Assembly: GCF_037975245.1 (NCBI RefSeq)
Contig: NC_092578.1
Span: 13,376,321-13,440,320 of the forward strand
Length of the DNA: 64,000 nt
From: Apostichopus japonicus
Taxonomy: Eukaryota; Echinodermata; Holothuroidea; Aspidochirotida; Stichopodidae
Reading direction: 5' to 3'
Part shown: piece after piece, positions 1 through 14,100 of the stretch
Layout of the letters: every line of letters starts with the position of its first letter
How positions within the stretch are numbered: the stretch's first letter is position 1
Position numbers and translations under genes: made by a program
The notes under the pieces: model-generated
What the model saw: the letters and a program-made list of their open reading frames with translations, nothing else
Told to the model about the DNA's origin: nothing
Databases searched by the model: none

Positions 1-633
1 GGCAAATTAAATGTGTGAATTACATTTGGGCAAATTTTGTGAGGATGTCAATAACATGTGTATGCAGTACAGTAGTTTGAACATGAGTCTGTACTTGTCA
101 CACTTGTGACCCTTTCGCATATTTTGAGGCAAAACTTTATAAAGATTTCTAAGACTGTGGTTCTTCCTTTGAATTATTTATATAAGTCAGAGCAGCCTCC
201 CCCATCAAAGAGTAATGCTGACTTTGAGTGCATTAGGAAGCTGAAGATGAAGTTCGAGCACTTCCTGACAGCTTTGAGCTCATCTATAATAATGTGCGGC
301 CTGCGGGCAAAGTTTCAAGGCCCTGGAGGATTTCCAAGCAGTATCAATGCCCCACATGGAATATGGAGAAAAAAACATGAAATAAATATCTTTGTGGGGG
401 GGGGGGGGGGGGAATTTGTATGTAGGACCTACATGTGATTTAGGTTCTATAGTATGTAGTGCCATCTCTTGCTCTGCAGTGCATTGTTTGACACCCTGTC
501 CATCCTCTGACATGCTGTGTATTTTCCTCTCATGCCAGCACACTCCCTATTGCATGCAGTGATTTCCCCACCACTCTCCCAGAATCTCCTAGTACACTCT
601 CTGAAACTCTGAAAGTATTTGTAAACCAGTACA
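1..633. other. No gene supported
   Basis: A frame at about 190-310 (ADFECIRKLKMKFEHFLTAL) has somewhat coding-like composition, but no convincing acceptor and donor were found and it resembles nothing I know. A (G)n run lies at 396-411. Presumably intron or 5' flank of the SKT-like gene. Confidence 0.4.
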
Positions 634-641
634 CTTCCTGG

Positions 642-2281
642 TAGTGTTCGACCGATTGTATGACAATCGGTTTTACCGATTACCGATTATTTCCTGTGAC
701 AATCTGCCGATTGCCGATTACCGATTATTTCAAAATTTTCGTGGAACTGGCCTAATGTATGATTTAGTGTTATGCATGATTACCAACTTCTAAGAACACT
801 GTAATACATACATAGGGCGATGTACGATTATAACGAAGAGTCGCAATATTGCAATCCCGCCACAACACAGTACTGTACAGACTACATAAGGGGAAATGGT
901 AGCCATTAGCTACGAAATGAAAAGCAAAAAAGTTAGGGACTGGTTTTACAACTGCTATTAAAACCATTATCAGTCTTGCAACTCCAACGTAAATAAAGTA
1001 AAAAGTATATCGCACGTAAATAAAACATTCGTTATTTCGTTAGCTGATATCGAAATATATAATCTGATATGAAAAAAAATGTGTAGGCCTAAGAGTAAGT
1101 TGGCCTGACGTTTCGATCATAGCAGGATCGAAATGTAACGCCACATTATTTGTAACATATTCTTACACAGGCTCTTTAGTGGATAAGCAGTTTGCTAACA
1201 GTTTTATTTTATTACGAAAAATAAAACATTCCCGAACGTTTGCTTCAAGTTTTCAATGATTACCATCTGCGCGGTAAAACTTCCGATCGAACGAACGGTT
1301 GTTTCAAACGATCATACACAGTAAGTCAATGGCGCTTCTCCATTGACTTAACTACATGTGGGAGAAATCACACACTAAAGTCCCATTGACTTTGTCGCGG
1401 CGTGTCACTGGAAATCAGACTTGCTTTTAGTCGGTTGCGGTAAGGAGTTTAGTTACTGTTAGCACGTATGGGGCATAGGAAAAAAGTTCATCGGGTTTTT
1501 AGTAAAAATATGCGTAATGTTTGCCTAATCACAAAATAATGTTTTGCAGTAGAACCTTAGAGGAATGTCGCCAAACGTGTTTATGGATATTTAGGTGTAT
1601 TTGGAGCCTTGATTTCATCATTTTATGCCATTTGTAAAATCTTGGGCGCATTTTCAAACTTAACAGTTCTGAAGCTCAACCGTTCTTCAGCCAGACTAGC
1701 CTAATGTACGTAGTTCTCACAATGAACAAAGCCTAATGTTATTGTTTTCACTTTCCAGTTTTCACCTACGGTGAAACGGGCAAAGTGGTTCAAAAGTATA
1801 CTTATTTGGTGATTATATTAGTATAGACAATTTTTCTTTCTTATCAATCGTTTAACATGATGACAGGGGGTTTTGTTAGATGCAACAAGCGAAGTAAAAA
1901 AAATACGTCGTTCCCCTAAGCTTTTCGCGGGTATACTGTGTGATGTTACGCGGGTATACTGCATGATGTTAACTGCCAAAACTGGATAGTGTATCGAACA
2001 GCATTTGTACAAACTCGCGCGGGTTACTTACGATACCGTTACACGGTAGATTTGCGCACCTTCCCCGGCTATGAATAGCATCGAATCGAATGATCAAAAA
2101 TTTTTCTCCCGGTGTGGTTGTGGTGTATCAAAAGCGCGGAAAATACAATCCTTTATGTGGAACGTAATAATCGGTTCCAACTAATCGGTAGCGCAATGGA
2201 TTTTGCCGATGCCGATTATTTACCGATTGTCTGATAATCGGCCAGATGCCGATTGTCTAACCGATTATCGGTCGAACACTA
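642..2281. mobile_element. hAT-type non-autonomous transposon, 1.64 kb
   Basis: The ends are inverted repeats (TAGTGTTCGACCGATT at the left; its complement with one change at the right), each followed by many short accgatt/aatcggt subterminal repeats. The exact 8-bp target duplication CTTCCTGG lies at 634-641 and 2282-2289. 8-bp duplications and TAGTG/CAGTG-type ends are typical of hAT elements. No transposase frame is visible. Confidence 0.9.
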
Positions 2282-3290
2282 CTTCCTGGCATATCAGTGT
2301 ATTCCCTTGGACTCAGTGAATACCCCGATATGCCAGTCATACCCGGTTGTACCCCGATAAATTAAATTCTGTGATATTTCACTGCATGCCTTGATACCTA
2401 TCAAACTTAACAACAGATATATGTTATCTGAAATGAAGATATCCTATAATCAGCACTGGCAATAATAGCATCTTCTATAAACATCCATGATGATTTTGGT
2501 CAGTACACAACTGGCAAGTATCCTTTCTGTGTGATTTAAGTATGTGTGCGTGGAGGAATGGGGGGGGGGGGGGTTAAGTCTCCTTAGCTCCGATACTGGT
2601 TTATAGAAGCTTACACCTGGTTTGTGTAAAAGTCTTTCCCTGTTGTATAGAAGGCAAGAAGGTTGCTTCAATTCAGGTGGGCATGATTAGAGGTCATACA
2701 ATGATAGAATCAGAGATAATAAGATTATATGCCTCTTCCAGATCTCTAGCAACATTAATAGAGTTATGGCACACTCAGCTGAACTACAGCTAGGATTAAC
2801 CTTTGACCTCTAACAAGATATTGGTTCTTAAGGGTTATTAAAAGGTATTTAGTTAGGCTTGATGTTTCAGTAAGTTGACAGTACTGTAGTTAGAGGTCTT
2901 CTCCAGAGGCAGACAATAATTGCAAGTTGTATAGCCACCAATCACAATCATGAAACTAACAATAAAAAGCTGCTACACCATGGTAACACTCTGATGATCA
3001 CTCAATATGGAATTGCTGTGAGAATAGAGACCCTGCCCCATCTAAAATGTGTTTAGAGCTGAGGTTGACTTTTGACCTCAGAAAATATGGCTGTTGTTTA
3101 AAGTTCATCTAGAAGGTAGCAGCATCTTAGTTGTTCACAGGAACTACCATTTACAAGGGATAAAATGGTGTCCTATTGGTCAACATAGAAACAAGAGAAC
3201 AATGGATATATAGAGAACACAAAATTAGTTTCATTAATGAGTTAACCTTTAGCACAGTGTTTGGGTGGAAGAGCATTGTATAGTGTACAG

Positions 3291-3698
3291 CAGGGTTGTC
3301 CAACCTATGGCCCGCGGGCCACAGTCCGGCCCGCCGCAGGGTTGCGTCCGGCCCGCCAGAGATGCTCTACGGTGCGAAATTTTAGTGAGCAGATTTATTG
3401 ATAACAATTTGAAGTTATATAATCAATAATTCGAACCTTCTGGGTCCAAAAAACTGCATACAGGTCAGTTGTGTGAGACTCTTTCAGCGGAGGGGGTGGG
3501 GGGAGGCTGGACTTTATTCATCTGTTCTATCAGGAAGGAAAATAAATCAGTGCGCTCGGCGCGCAGTGCTCACATTTTGTTGCCTTGGGCTTCGGGCAAA
3601 AAATCGAAAAATCAAGTGTACAGTAGGGTTCATGCGGCCCCCTCCTTCATCATAATCATTCCATGTGGCCCTCCTCTGCAAAAGGTTGGACAACCCTG
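3291..3698. mobile_element. hAT MITE (CAGGGTTGTCCAACC family), copy 1
   Basis: Terminal inverted repeats CAGGGTTGTCCAACC and GGTTGGACAACCCTG; 8-bp target duplication GTGTACAG at 3283-3290 and 3699-3706; 408 bp. The interior is GC-rich with ggcccgc motifs and a copy of the same interior as 25778-26177. Widespread hAT-Charlie-like MITE type. Confidence 0.93.
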
Positions 3699-3706
3699 GT
3701 GTACAG

Positions 3707-4980
3707 TATACTCTCCAGGGCTGCAACAAAGTTTGCAAGATATGTGTGCACCATATTTATCATAATAAATCTACTATTGATATTTTCTCTTACACATTCT
3801 TGTAATTATATAAAGAACACTTTATGAGCCAAACTTTTTCGTAATTCAATTCATCAACATTTTAGAAAGACCTAAGAGCCCTTGAACAGAACGTTAAAAT
3901 ATTCACACCAACTATTTTTACCTTCCCGATATAATTCAGCAATTCTCTGCCACTCTCTGTAATGAGAACGAATTTGATTTGTCCGGAATTTATGTGTTAA
4001 ACTAAACTGTAAAGGACATTGCACCAAAGCTTTTCAAGGGCATAAGTATCCTGCTAAGTTTTGAGGTTTGTAGCATTATTTCATTTATTTGCTCAGTAGG
4101 GAGAGAGGGGTCTTAAAGCAGCAGAGGGAATGAATCATCAGTGTAGATTAAACAAACCGTAGCCAAAATAACAGGGCTGAGATGTTTGAATTGGAGATGT
4201 GTGAAGTAGGTGTAGAAAAAACAGATGTGAAAGAAGTTCTCAGTTTATATGGGGCTGCAAGACCTTATGAAGAAAAAAAAAGGATCATTCATGGTGAAAT
4301 ATTTACTCCTCTTTTTTACAGCAATACTCAAAGAGTAGTTTTCCTGACTGTGATGCTTTAAGGTTGATCCATCTGGTTATGTGAGAATATATTTGAGAGT
4401 AAGAAGTATATCTTAGGGAAGCTAGTCATAATTGTAACATACTACAGCCGTAGGGGCAACATGACGTCCTTTCTAGATGACCTTTCCAGAGGGGATATCC
4501 CATTACTCATGAGGGGATATCCAATTACTCATGAGGGGATATCCCATTACTCATGCTGCCCACCTGCTGTCTATCATTGCATAGACCATGTCCTCTTTGG
4601 ATCCTCCAATCTTGAACTGGTGCTTCCAAAATCGCAAATATGTTACACCACCAACTCCCTTTGGCATTAACATTTGATGACATCCACTCTGTCTGGATGG
4701 GATGGCAAATATTACAAGAAATAGGTTCTTGGATTACTGTGATCCCTCTCCCCCCACTACCTCCTGACCTAAACTAATCTCACCAGATAGGGCAATCAAG
4801 ATCTATGGGTCGCATCCTGATGGTGAGAGCATTCACACTGGAAATTAATGTCATGAAGGGGATCTGCTCCAGATTCAATACTCTGCTCATTCTTAAATGT
4901 AAAATTTCTATTGATGTTTCCATCTTTAAAATAAACAAAATTGCTATGACTGTGGTAAGTTAACTACACCCCCCCCCCAA
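3707..4980. other. Intronic or upstream sequence, nothing further recognised
   Basis: AT-rich DNA between a hAT MITE and SKT-like exon a. Apart from the 22-bp repeat at 4492 and a C-run at 4969-4978, I see no gene, RNA or element. The stretch 2290-3282 is similar. Confidence 0.6.
4492..4556. repeat. 22-bp tandem repeat, 3 copies
   Basis: Unit aggggatatcccattactca plus tg, three copies with one substitution in the second. Intronic or upstream of exon a. Confidence 0.9.
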
Positions 4981-5028
4981 ATGAAACAAATAAATAATGA
5001 AAATATTTTGGTATCCTCTTGCTTTCAG

Positions 5029-5151
5029 GAAAAGGACATTCAAAGTGACAAAGATTGGAAGAAAGATGTATTGATTGAATTTTTGAAGGAAAAATATCAG
5101 GAATATTCGAGCAGTACAGGCGATATCAAGATGGATACTTCGGATAATCAG
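5029..5151 (+). CDS. SKT-like exon a: N-terminal helix
   Basis: The acceptor is ttgctttcag and the donor CAG|GTAATT; 41 codons, phase 0 at both ends. It encodes an amphipathic lysine/glutamate-rich helix containing VLIEFLKEKYQEYSS, which corresponds to the FLEHLKQKY segment before the AIP3 domain in vertebrate Sickle tail (recalled, not aligned). This is the first exon I can support. Earlier coding exons must lie upstream, either in the first 5 kb or outside the window. Confidence 0.75.
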
Positions 5152-8100
5152 GTAATTTTAAGGGTATGTCAACAAGCATATGGGGTTATGATTACATGAA
5201 GGACTGTCTCATTTTATTACCTGGTGTGAAATGATGAAGGTAATGAATTAGCTACTGCCTGCCATATGCAAGTTTTTGGATGAGTCTTTAAATATGCTGT
5301 TGCCAGATGAAATAGTTTATAGTGACTAAATTTTTAATATGCTGTTGCCAGATGAAATAGTTTATAGTCACTAAATTTTAGATATGCTATTGCCAGATGA
5401 AATATTTTATAGTCACTAAATTTTAAAGAGGCCATGAGACGAAAAATCCAACTCATCGAGAGTAACTTCCTCTGAATCTATGAGAAAATCTATGTTCAAA
5501 ACTATCCTCAACACCTTGAAAACCTAAAGGACTAATTAGTAATTAACGTTTTAATATTCGCATCCGAAAATAGATATCTGAGAATGCGATTTCACAACAA
5601 GACAATGATGACGTCATGTTAGGAACACACGTGCAAAGCTCAGGCATGTATCGGATGCGCGACGATCATACCGTTCCATATACAGTACACGCACATTTAC
5701 ACTGAGAGAACAACCACTGTATTACGCTATATCGTTAGAAATTTCAAGTTTGTTTTACAACTGTTGTAAACTATCCGAGAGAAATGCCGGTCCGTTGTGT
5801 TGTTGGGGCTGCATAAATATCATTACCCATGCAATTAGCCTTCATCCATGGCTGAAGGACGAAAAAAAACACGGCGATTATGACCAAGTTAGTGCACAAC
5901 TTTCACTGGGCCTAGCCAGTATGCAGCTCCGAATGAAGCGAACACTTCACGGAAGCATACTACGATCCCTCCTTTTTGTTATGAAATAAAACAAATGGAC
6001 TTTAACGGTTCGACATAAAAGAGTCATTCTTCTGTCAAGTAATCCACAAAAAAAACTACTCTGAAGACCAGATCGGGGAACAGGAAACCTCCAATGGGGC
6101 AAGTGGCGATCCTTAGGAGGTAGCGCGCCGAGCACTAGTAGTACTATAGTATTAGCGTTACTACACTGAAGTCGCAATAGACGAAGAGATTTTACTGTAT
6201 CATCTAAATTAACACCCCCTTCATTGCTCTATTGTATACTAATAAGCTATGAGGTTAGCTTCAGAAGCGATGGGTTACATCTTCTCGTGAACAAATCTCA
6301 GTGCCCCAATTTATTTCTGGAATATGCTGGATCAGTTCATTATAGCAATAATTTCTTATTCCTATTCCAGGAAAACCATTTATTATGTTGTGGAGGGAGG
6401 GGGGGGGGGGTAATGGGGATGGGTCAAAATAGGTAGGTAAAAAGATTTTATTCCAAAGGTTGTTTAATTAAATCTCAAAGCGATTTATTTTAAAGTCACA
6501 GAGCCAAAAATTCACATAACATAGTTCAAGTGTTAAATCATTGAACAAAATTTATTCAATATCAGTTCTAGACAGTCATTCTGGACAATCTGAACTAACA
6601 TTAACAACAATCATTGTATTATATGACATAAAAGTAAAACTGTACTTTCCATAAACATTATCATTCTTAAATTACACTAATGTAATTTGTGACATCAAAG
6701 GAGGTTAAAAGAAAACAACTTACATGAATTTTTTTGCTTTAAGCCTACAAAGCAGTTGCATGTCCATCGCTATCAATCGTTGTTGTGACAAATTAATTAG
6801 AATAATCCAGAAGCAAATACAATACAGGGTTATTTAAACCAAGAAACACTGCACGACGCAACTCACATGCAAAAATGTTACCCACGCACGACGACACATA
6901 CAACACTGATGGGCAATGTGAAACACAGCATCACACGCATTAAAACAATCGAAGACCATTAACAGGGTGTACTGCTGAGTTTTTGAAGAAAGACTACAAA
7001 ACAAACCAACTGCTGCTGAAGAAACAGTCTAAACATTCAAGAGTTCTGCTGCCTCCATTGGTCTTTATTATGACTTTTCTGTCAAATATCATTGGTGATA
7101 TGGATATTTTGGCTTCCAGATTAAAGGTACGAATCAAACGAGGTAAATGCCCCTAAAAAGGTCAATGCCCGTTCCCTTATGCACATATTATATGACATCA
7201 CGGTCACGCCAATACTTGTGTCCAAATGAAAACATGCCTTTTCTTTTATTGTTGATGTTGGGTCTGGAAAATAACCTTTTCATCCTGAATTAAAAGTCTT
7301 GAATTTCAAAATATCAACACTGAGGGAACCCTGACGGATTGATAATCCAACACAATCGTAGTTTAGAAAGGCTTCCTATACAATGAGTTTTCTCCTGGCA
7401 ACTTGAATCCAGTGTAATGACCATTGGCTGGAAAATCACTTCTGATCCTTTGGACTGCACATGATGGTAGCACAACCCTGACGTGTCTTGCTAGGAACCC
7501 CAAGTATCATTGAACCTGTTGACCGTAGGCTATGTATCTGTACTGCCTGGGAAAAAATTTATGAAAGTTCAAAATGTATTAATGTTGGCCATGATGTCCA
7601 CAATAACAAGCAGGCACACAATGTACAGTTATGGTTACATTTGTTGTGATTTTACACCTTCCATGTATCATGAAACATTCTTTTGTTTCAGAAAATTGAT
7701 TTGCAAAACTCCAGGCCAAAGTACTAGCCAAGTAATAATGAGTATGAAATAACACATATGCCTACCTAGCATGGCTGCATAATGCAACTTACATCCCCGA
7801 GCCAAACTTTCAGTATGCAACCAACCCTACCAGTACTACACGCTCTACATATGGGTTGTAAGTTACCGTAACACAACGCACAATACGGTTTAGGGTGTTC
7901 CGCGAATTCCAACAACACATGCACAAAATGGACTGGATTTTGTTTTAAAATGCTTCGTTAATAAATTCTTACCACGTTGTATGTTCCTTGCAATGGTTTC
8001 GAACGGATTTCTTCTTCGATATGTTGTGGAGCTTCAATTTCGGCTCGTTTAACAGGCTCGAACTGATACGGTTCTAACACCTCCGCTCCACCCTCAGCGT

Positions 8101-11100
8101 TCGGTTCAATATTGGAATGATCATCGCCTTCACTCTCTGCTTCGAATATGAGAAAGGGCACTCTAATTATAGCCCAATTTCACTGCCTAGTGAAGAACCA
8201 TTATCACTTTGAACTTCGGTTGCCGCATTTGGCTCTGGATCCGCCATTTCACAGGAAATTTTGATTTGATATCGCACTTGTGATCGGTGTTTTGTTTAGT
8301 AACTACTAGTGGTATGTGTACTTGTCTACTGTGTACGTGAATGGTACCGTAGCAGCGACAACAAATATGTGTTCAAAACGTGACGTCACATGACGTCATG
8401 CGAATCGGAAAATTTTCGAGTAAACAAAGTTTCAAACGCCGAAAAGGGTAAATTCATTCTCAATTTTCGACTTGAAAAATCAAGTTTTAAACTGGCAGAT
8501 TGGTTGATACATGTTTTAGAGAACATTCTTTGATGGATCCCAAAAATATAGGACTTTGAAATTTTCGTGTCATGGCCACTTTAAATATGCTGTTGCCAGG
8601 TGAAATAGTTTATAGTGACTGAATTCATACTGTTCAGCCTGATGTTTTATTAACCAGTGCATGGAAATTGCCAAAGAGAGAAGGGGAGGGGGAAGAGGAG
8701 GGGATGGGGGAGGGGGAGCCATTGTGATGACTATAGTTGAACATTTTATTGATGGAGGTAATCCGTGTGATAGTGATGGTATGCATGTGTGTGCCTATGT
8801 ATATGTGTGGGGTATTCATTTGTAAACTATGTAACTATAAAACTAACTATATATGCATATTAAAGTTCATGGTAATTCAACGTTTAACTTGGTATGTTGA
8901 TGATGCTAGATAAGCAGTTAATTAATTTTGTCTTCAAAATAGGTTAATGGTTATTTTGGATGCACAGGTCAGAGACTGAAAATCAAAACTAACAGTTAGA
9001 GGAAAATTCGCACTTGGCATCTGGATCCACCTAATCAGTGTGTACAAGAAGGATAGTGTTTTTCTTAGCGGTCAGATATCTTTTGAGAACAACAGAGGTC
9101 AAAGGTTTGAAACCTTGTAAATACCGTAACACAAAAAGTAGATATTGTAATTCAACTTCATACTATTAAATGTGTGGATGTACCTTAGTGTGCAGCAGAA
9201 CTACATTGTTATCTGTGGAGGTCAATGGTCAATTGAGGCCGACAGCGATCAAATTCTGAAAACGGTAAAAACATGATATTAACTTTTAAAGCTAAGCTTT
9301 GACGAACTTCACACTTGACATGTTGATCCACCTTTATAGTGAGTAGGAAAACTATATATAATTTTTTTCTCTTTGTGGAGTACTTGTGGAGTACATAAGA
9401 GTACACTGAGTACTAGAACTCTGGTATTATCTGTGGCAGTCAAAGGTATTGTGAGGTCAAACATCTTGTTTGCAATGTGCAGTGTACTGTACTTAACACG
9501 TTTCCATGTGAAATGTGGAATACTAGAGGATCAGAATATGTTAGGGACAGGTTATCACATTCCTGTGGAATGCTGTGACAAGTTTATACATTTCCATGAC
9601 ACAAGTTATGGTTACAGTCGGCGAGATTTTTTGAAATCCATAGTTGATGTTATCAAAACATAATGCAGTATATTAATTATTGATATTGGAATTGATTGAG
9701 GGTTCACGCTAACATTGTCATTGTTACTCACTTTATTCTAAGTACTAACCCAAAGGAATTTCTGCCCTCCCCCCTCTCTCTCTCTGTTGGACTTTCTTGT
9801 GTTCGGAAGCATTCCCAACATTAAGGAAGAGAGTCATTCTACTGGTTCATCCACAGGTCAATTGCAGGCACAACATATATTCCTTCTCTGCTTCCTGTGG
9901 CACACGTAACAGCGTGTAACTGCTGTGACAGACACAGCTTGAAATTGGCTCGGTTATGGCTCATTCTGACCTACATTTTTCTTTGCTTCTCTTCTGATCA
10001 ACCTAGAATTACACCAATGGCTACGTGGAGACAGACCTCGACGACACAATGTCTGAGATAGACACAGCAGCCACTGGGGGTTTCAAGAGAGGTGGTCGTG
10101 CCAGAGCTAGTCTTCCAGTAGTGAGACATACACCAAATAAATCAAAGGATAAACCGCTTGGTAAGGAGGAAGAGCCAATGATGAATCATGTCATGTTTAT
10201 ATTTCAGGATTTGTGAAATCCATTAAGTCAGATCTATAGAAGGAGGCAAAACCCTTCAGAGCAATAACGGTCCTCTGTTCCAAAAACAACGAGATGGTTA
10301 AATGTGGAGAATATAGAATTCCAGATGTATTTGATCTCATTAAATGAAAGATAGTCGTAAATAAAATATCTCAATTGGGTAGAGTAAATGAAAGTCATTT
10401 GAGTTTTATAAATGTACTCAGTATACAAATGTTACCAAAACATTGTGGTAATATGTTTGTAAAGCTAATTTCAATTTCTCCCACCTTCTCACCAACCTCC
10501 CACACCCCCCCCCCCCCTCCTCTTCCTATGATTGAATGGATATGTAAAACCGTTGAATGGTTAAATAAGTCCATCTCCTTTCTTTGATTTATGCATTCTT
10601 GCTTTCTGTTAGTTTTTTCTTCACAACAAACATATGAAATTGAAAGAAAAAAAGATGTAAAAAAAATGCATGATCTTGTCATGAGCATGGACTGGGACCT
10701 AAGTGAGCTTCTGTTAGCTTCCTTACCCTTTGAAAATATTAAACTAAACTAACTCCTATAGGGACAAATAGTAAGAGATTTGAAATTGAGAGTAACAACT
10801 ACAACAGTGTAAATATTCTTACTTGTCCCTAATATCTACTTTCTGCATATATGCCTTCACCATGCACCCACCCTGCCTACTGTCCCTCCCTCCTCCTCCC
10901 TCTTACAAATGAATGACCAAACGTCTCCTGGATATTAGTTCGATCAATCGCAGGAGTAAAGTCAAAGCAGAAAATATTTAGAAATAGAAATGTTCTCATA
11001 TCCCTTTATAATTGTTGCTAACAGTGTTTACACTATACCTCTACTCTGCAAGAGCCATTTCTTGACTTCTAACAGTATCATCATCAAATGACAAATACCT

Positions 11101-14100
11101 CTGGCTCATGCAGGGAATCAAATTTCAAGTTTAATTTATGTGAGAGTATTAACCCCTTCTACATTTCATATTATAGAGGTATTGATATCCAGCATTGTGC
11201 CAGTTATCCTGCAATAAATCAGCATTGTTTATTTTTCTAAGGTGGGCAGAGAGAGGGGAGAGAGCTCAAGTTCAGGTGTAATATTCATCTGGAGAAATGA
11301 TAAAAAAAAAAGATCCAGGCTGTACACTGTACACATCAAGTGCAATATTACACTCAACCATGTGTAGTACAATTACTAGCCCTTGTGTGTTTAGGTCTTT
11401 GCCCTTGAAAAGAACAGTTTGTGTTGAATCAGAAATATAAAAAAAATAAAATCATGTCATCTCAGTACAGTACAATGCAGCCACCACTCCCTCCATCTCC
11501 ATCCATTCTGAAAAGAATTGTTCTCTCTATATGCCAATACAGGGAATATGTCAGTGTTCAATCTGTGTGTAGCCGTTTTGCCAGCTCCTGTAACTCTGTA
11601 GCTCATAAAATACTATAGTTCCTGGGTAAATAAACTGTTATACTGTACATTTTTGCACTCGCATAGAAACTTGAACATTTAGCACAGCGATGCTGGATAG
11701 GTTATTCGCTGGCCATGGCAGTATACAAAAAAGTCCTGCATAAAATCCTGCAGGATCCTGCGGGATTTTATGCAGGATTTATGCCAGGATTTGGCCACAT
11801 CCTGCATGCTTATGAAGGATTCCTGTACATGCATCACAGAATCCTGCATGCATATGAAGGATTCTTGTACGTTTGGAAGGAGTCCTGTTCCATATACAGG
11901 AATCCTATAGGATTCCTGCAGGACTTTTTTGATAGTAGAGGAAAGTTTAATAGGACACTCATCATGATTCTGTTCATTGGCATCATAGTTTCTGTAGTGA
12001 ATATGGTGGTGTGTGATAAGGCTGGATGAGGGAGGAGTGGGGAGGCGGGATGGAAGGTAGTTGTCTTCTCTAACATCTCTGGTGAAATCAATTTCTTACA
12101 CTTTACCATACATTCCCTTTATGAAATCCTTTTCTCGACAGGACTCATCTACTTACAATACATGAATGAGACGAAACGCGCTCTAATGCCAAATGAGATC
12201 ACTGGTATGGACACAGTGAGGGCGCTGTTTGTTCGTTCATTCAAGAGCCGACTGAACATGGAGTTGATGGATGTCCCTGCCAGGAAGATTTACATCAGAG
12301 ATCCTTTAACAGAAATATTTTATGAACTGGAAAATCCACAGTAAGATGATATGAATTATGAAATTAAGGATGGCATTTGAAACCCACTTGTTGTTTTCAT
12401 TGTTCATCTGTTTACCACTCATACCCACTGGTAGATAGTTTTTTTTCAGAATGCTAGATTTTTGGAATTACTGTAGTAGCAGTTGGACCATATTCTAGGC
12501 AGGGGTAATTTTTATTATTCTCACCCCTTAATACTAAATATGCAGATCCTGTTATAATTTATTTGGTGTAGTCAACAGGTAAGATGTATAAGAGAAGGTG
12601 CTCACCCCTTCTCAGCCCTTAATACTAAATATGCAGGTGCTGTTATAATTTATTGGTGAAGTCAACACGTAACATATAAGAGAAGGTGCGTTCACATGTG
12701 AAAGCTAAATCAACTTTGTGTGCATGTAAAACATGTTAAAGCAAACTCATTATCGCTCCATCGGGTCGGTGAGCGGCGTCTGTTGTACACTCGCCTCTAC
12801 CGGCAGTAACAACTGCCTGTGGCTCCCTGAACACTTCAAGGTGCCTCATCGAGATGGAATCCTGGTTTGATGATAGGAATGCTCGCCAGTGCTTCCTCAT
12901 CCTGCCCGCGTTTCTCTTAAGACCGATTAGTCTCCTGGCTTTGGGTGAGTCTCCACGGCCGTCCGTGGTTTGCAAGCAGACTGTCTGGATGGCTGGTTGG
13001 TCCATCTTCCCCGGGTCGGCTGGGTGGGAATCACCTTCACTGCCATCTTCTTAGCAATCATATTGGTACATGCATCTGCTCTCCTCCAGGCCTGGAGGAA
13101 GACTTTGGGTTGACACTTGCCACTTGGTTTGGCCTTAGCCTCAGACGTCTTCTTAGCCGACTATTTTTGCCGATGTCTTGCCCCTTTCCTTTATCTCAGT
13201 ACTCCACAGACAGGACCCATTTAATCAGTGGCACCAGGGTTGTTCAGGGTTCTGCTGGCCATTCGTAGGTTCCATATCTGGAAAACCTGAGTTGAGGAAA
13301 CTAACAAACGGAGGCAAAAATGATCAGGGAGATAACCCAGCACGTAACCACGGGAGCTATGTGGGAATGCCGACCCCCCCCCCGCCCAGCTGCTCCGGAA
13401 CAGAGGAAGGCTAGCTAGCCAGCTACGCTCAAACTAAATCTAAAACCTGTCAAAGTAGCATACAATTAACAAGTGATTGAGAGAATGACATGACAACGAG
13501 CAGACCCGAACAGTAACCTAATTTGATCCTTACAAGGATAATGTAAGCTAGATACGAACAGTTAAGGTTACCTAAAAAGATGACTAGTGTCGGCCAAATA
13601 ACACTAGCACCATAATTAACATCAATCAATTAATCTTTAATAAAAATGTCCAGATAGCGTCCCAAAAATGGAAAACTTGAAGCAGAGATAGGCACCCAAC
13701 TGACTGGCAAAGTAGGAAGGGAGACCACTAGGGGATCGTGTCCCCTGTGCCAACAGTTTTGCCATTTAGTGTTTGTAGGCTGCAGTGAGGGAAATACATA
13801 ATAAGTTAATAGGAGGTCAGTATCCGAGCTCGTAGAGTCGTAAACCAGGTGAATTTGGTGGAATCTGCTTTGGTTCTGCATGGAGTCCACCTGCCTGCTT
13901 CAAGTTCTCATCAAGGGTGAACCACATTAAGGGAACATGTACTTTACTACAACTTAAAGTTCCCTCATTTGAGATACCATCCCTAATGTGGATACATGCA
14001 CACACAAAAATCTGCCTATCTGTGGGTCCTCTACAGTCTACTTTGACCCCTCCCATTCTTCAATCTCATCTATCTCGATTTCCCTTTAGTACAGGGGTGG

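Larger units (their letters stand above)
5427..8580. mobile_element. TTAA-flanked (Kolobok-like) transposon with THAP and P2X7-tail remnants
   Basis: Inverted ends AGAGGCCATGAGACGAAAA and its near complement (AGTGGCCATGACACGAAAA on the opposite strand), flanked by TTAA at 5423-5426 and 8581-8584. The insertion splits a 45-bp tandem repeat whose units resume on the far side, so the empty site can be inferred. TTAA target plus a THAP domain fits the Kolobok superfamily; piggyBac also uses TTAA but lacks THAP. 3154 bp. Within it lie the two broken coding remnants described separately. Between 6000 and 7360 I see no further coding signal apart from a (G)n run near 6405. Confidence 0.8.

Noticed and set aside
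106-438. 110-codon frame with KLKMKFEHFLTAL as a possible early SKT exon
   Set aside because: No good acceptor-donor pair and no match to the known N-terminal part; left as unsupported.
3469-3765. Overlapping frames on both strands near 3.5 kb
   Set aside because: They lie inside the hAT MITE at 3291-3698, and the same shadows recur in its second copy at 25885-26232.
12945-13268. 107-codon + strand frame in the GC-rich segment
   Set aside because: Overlapped by equally long frames on the other strand and in another frame; composition-driven, without family resemblance.
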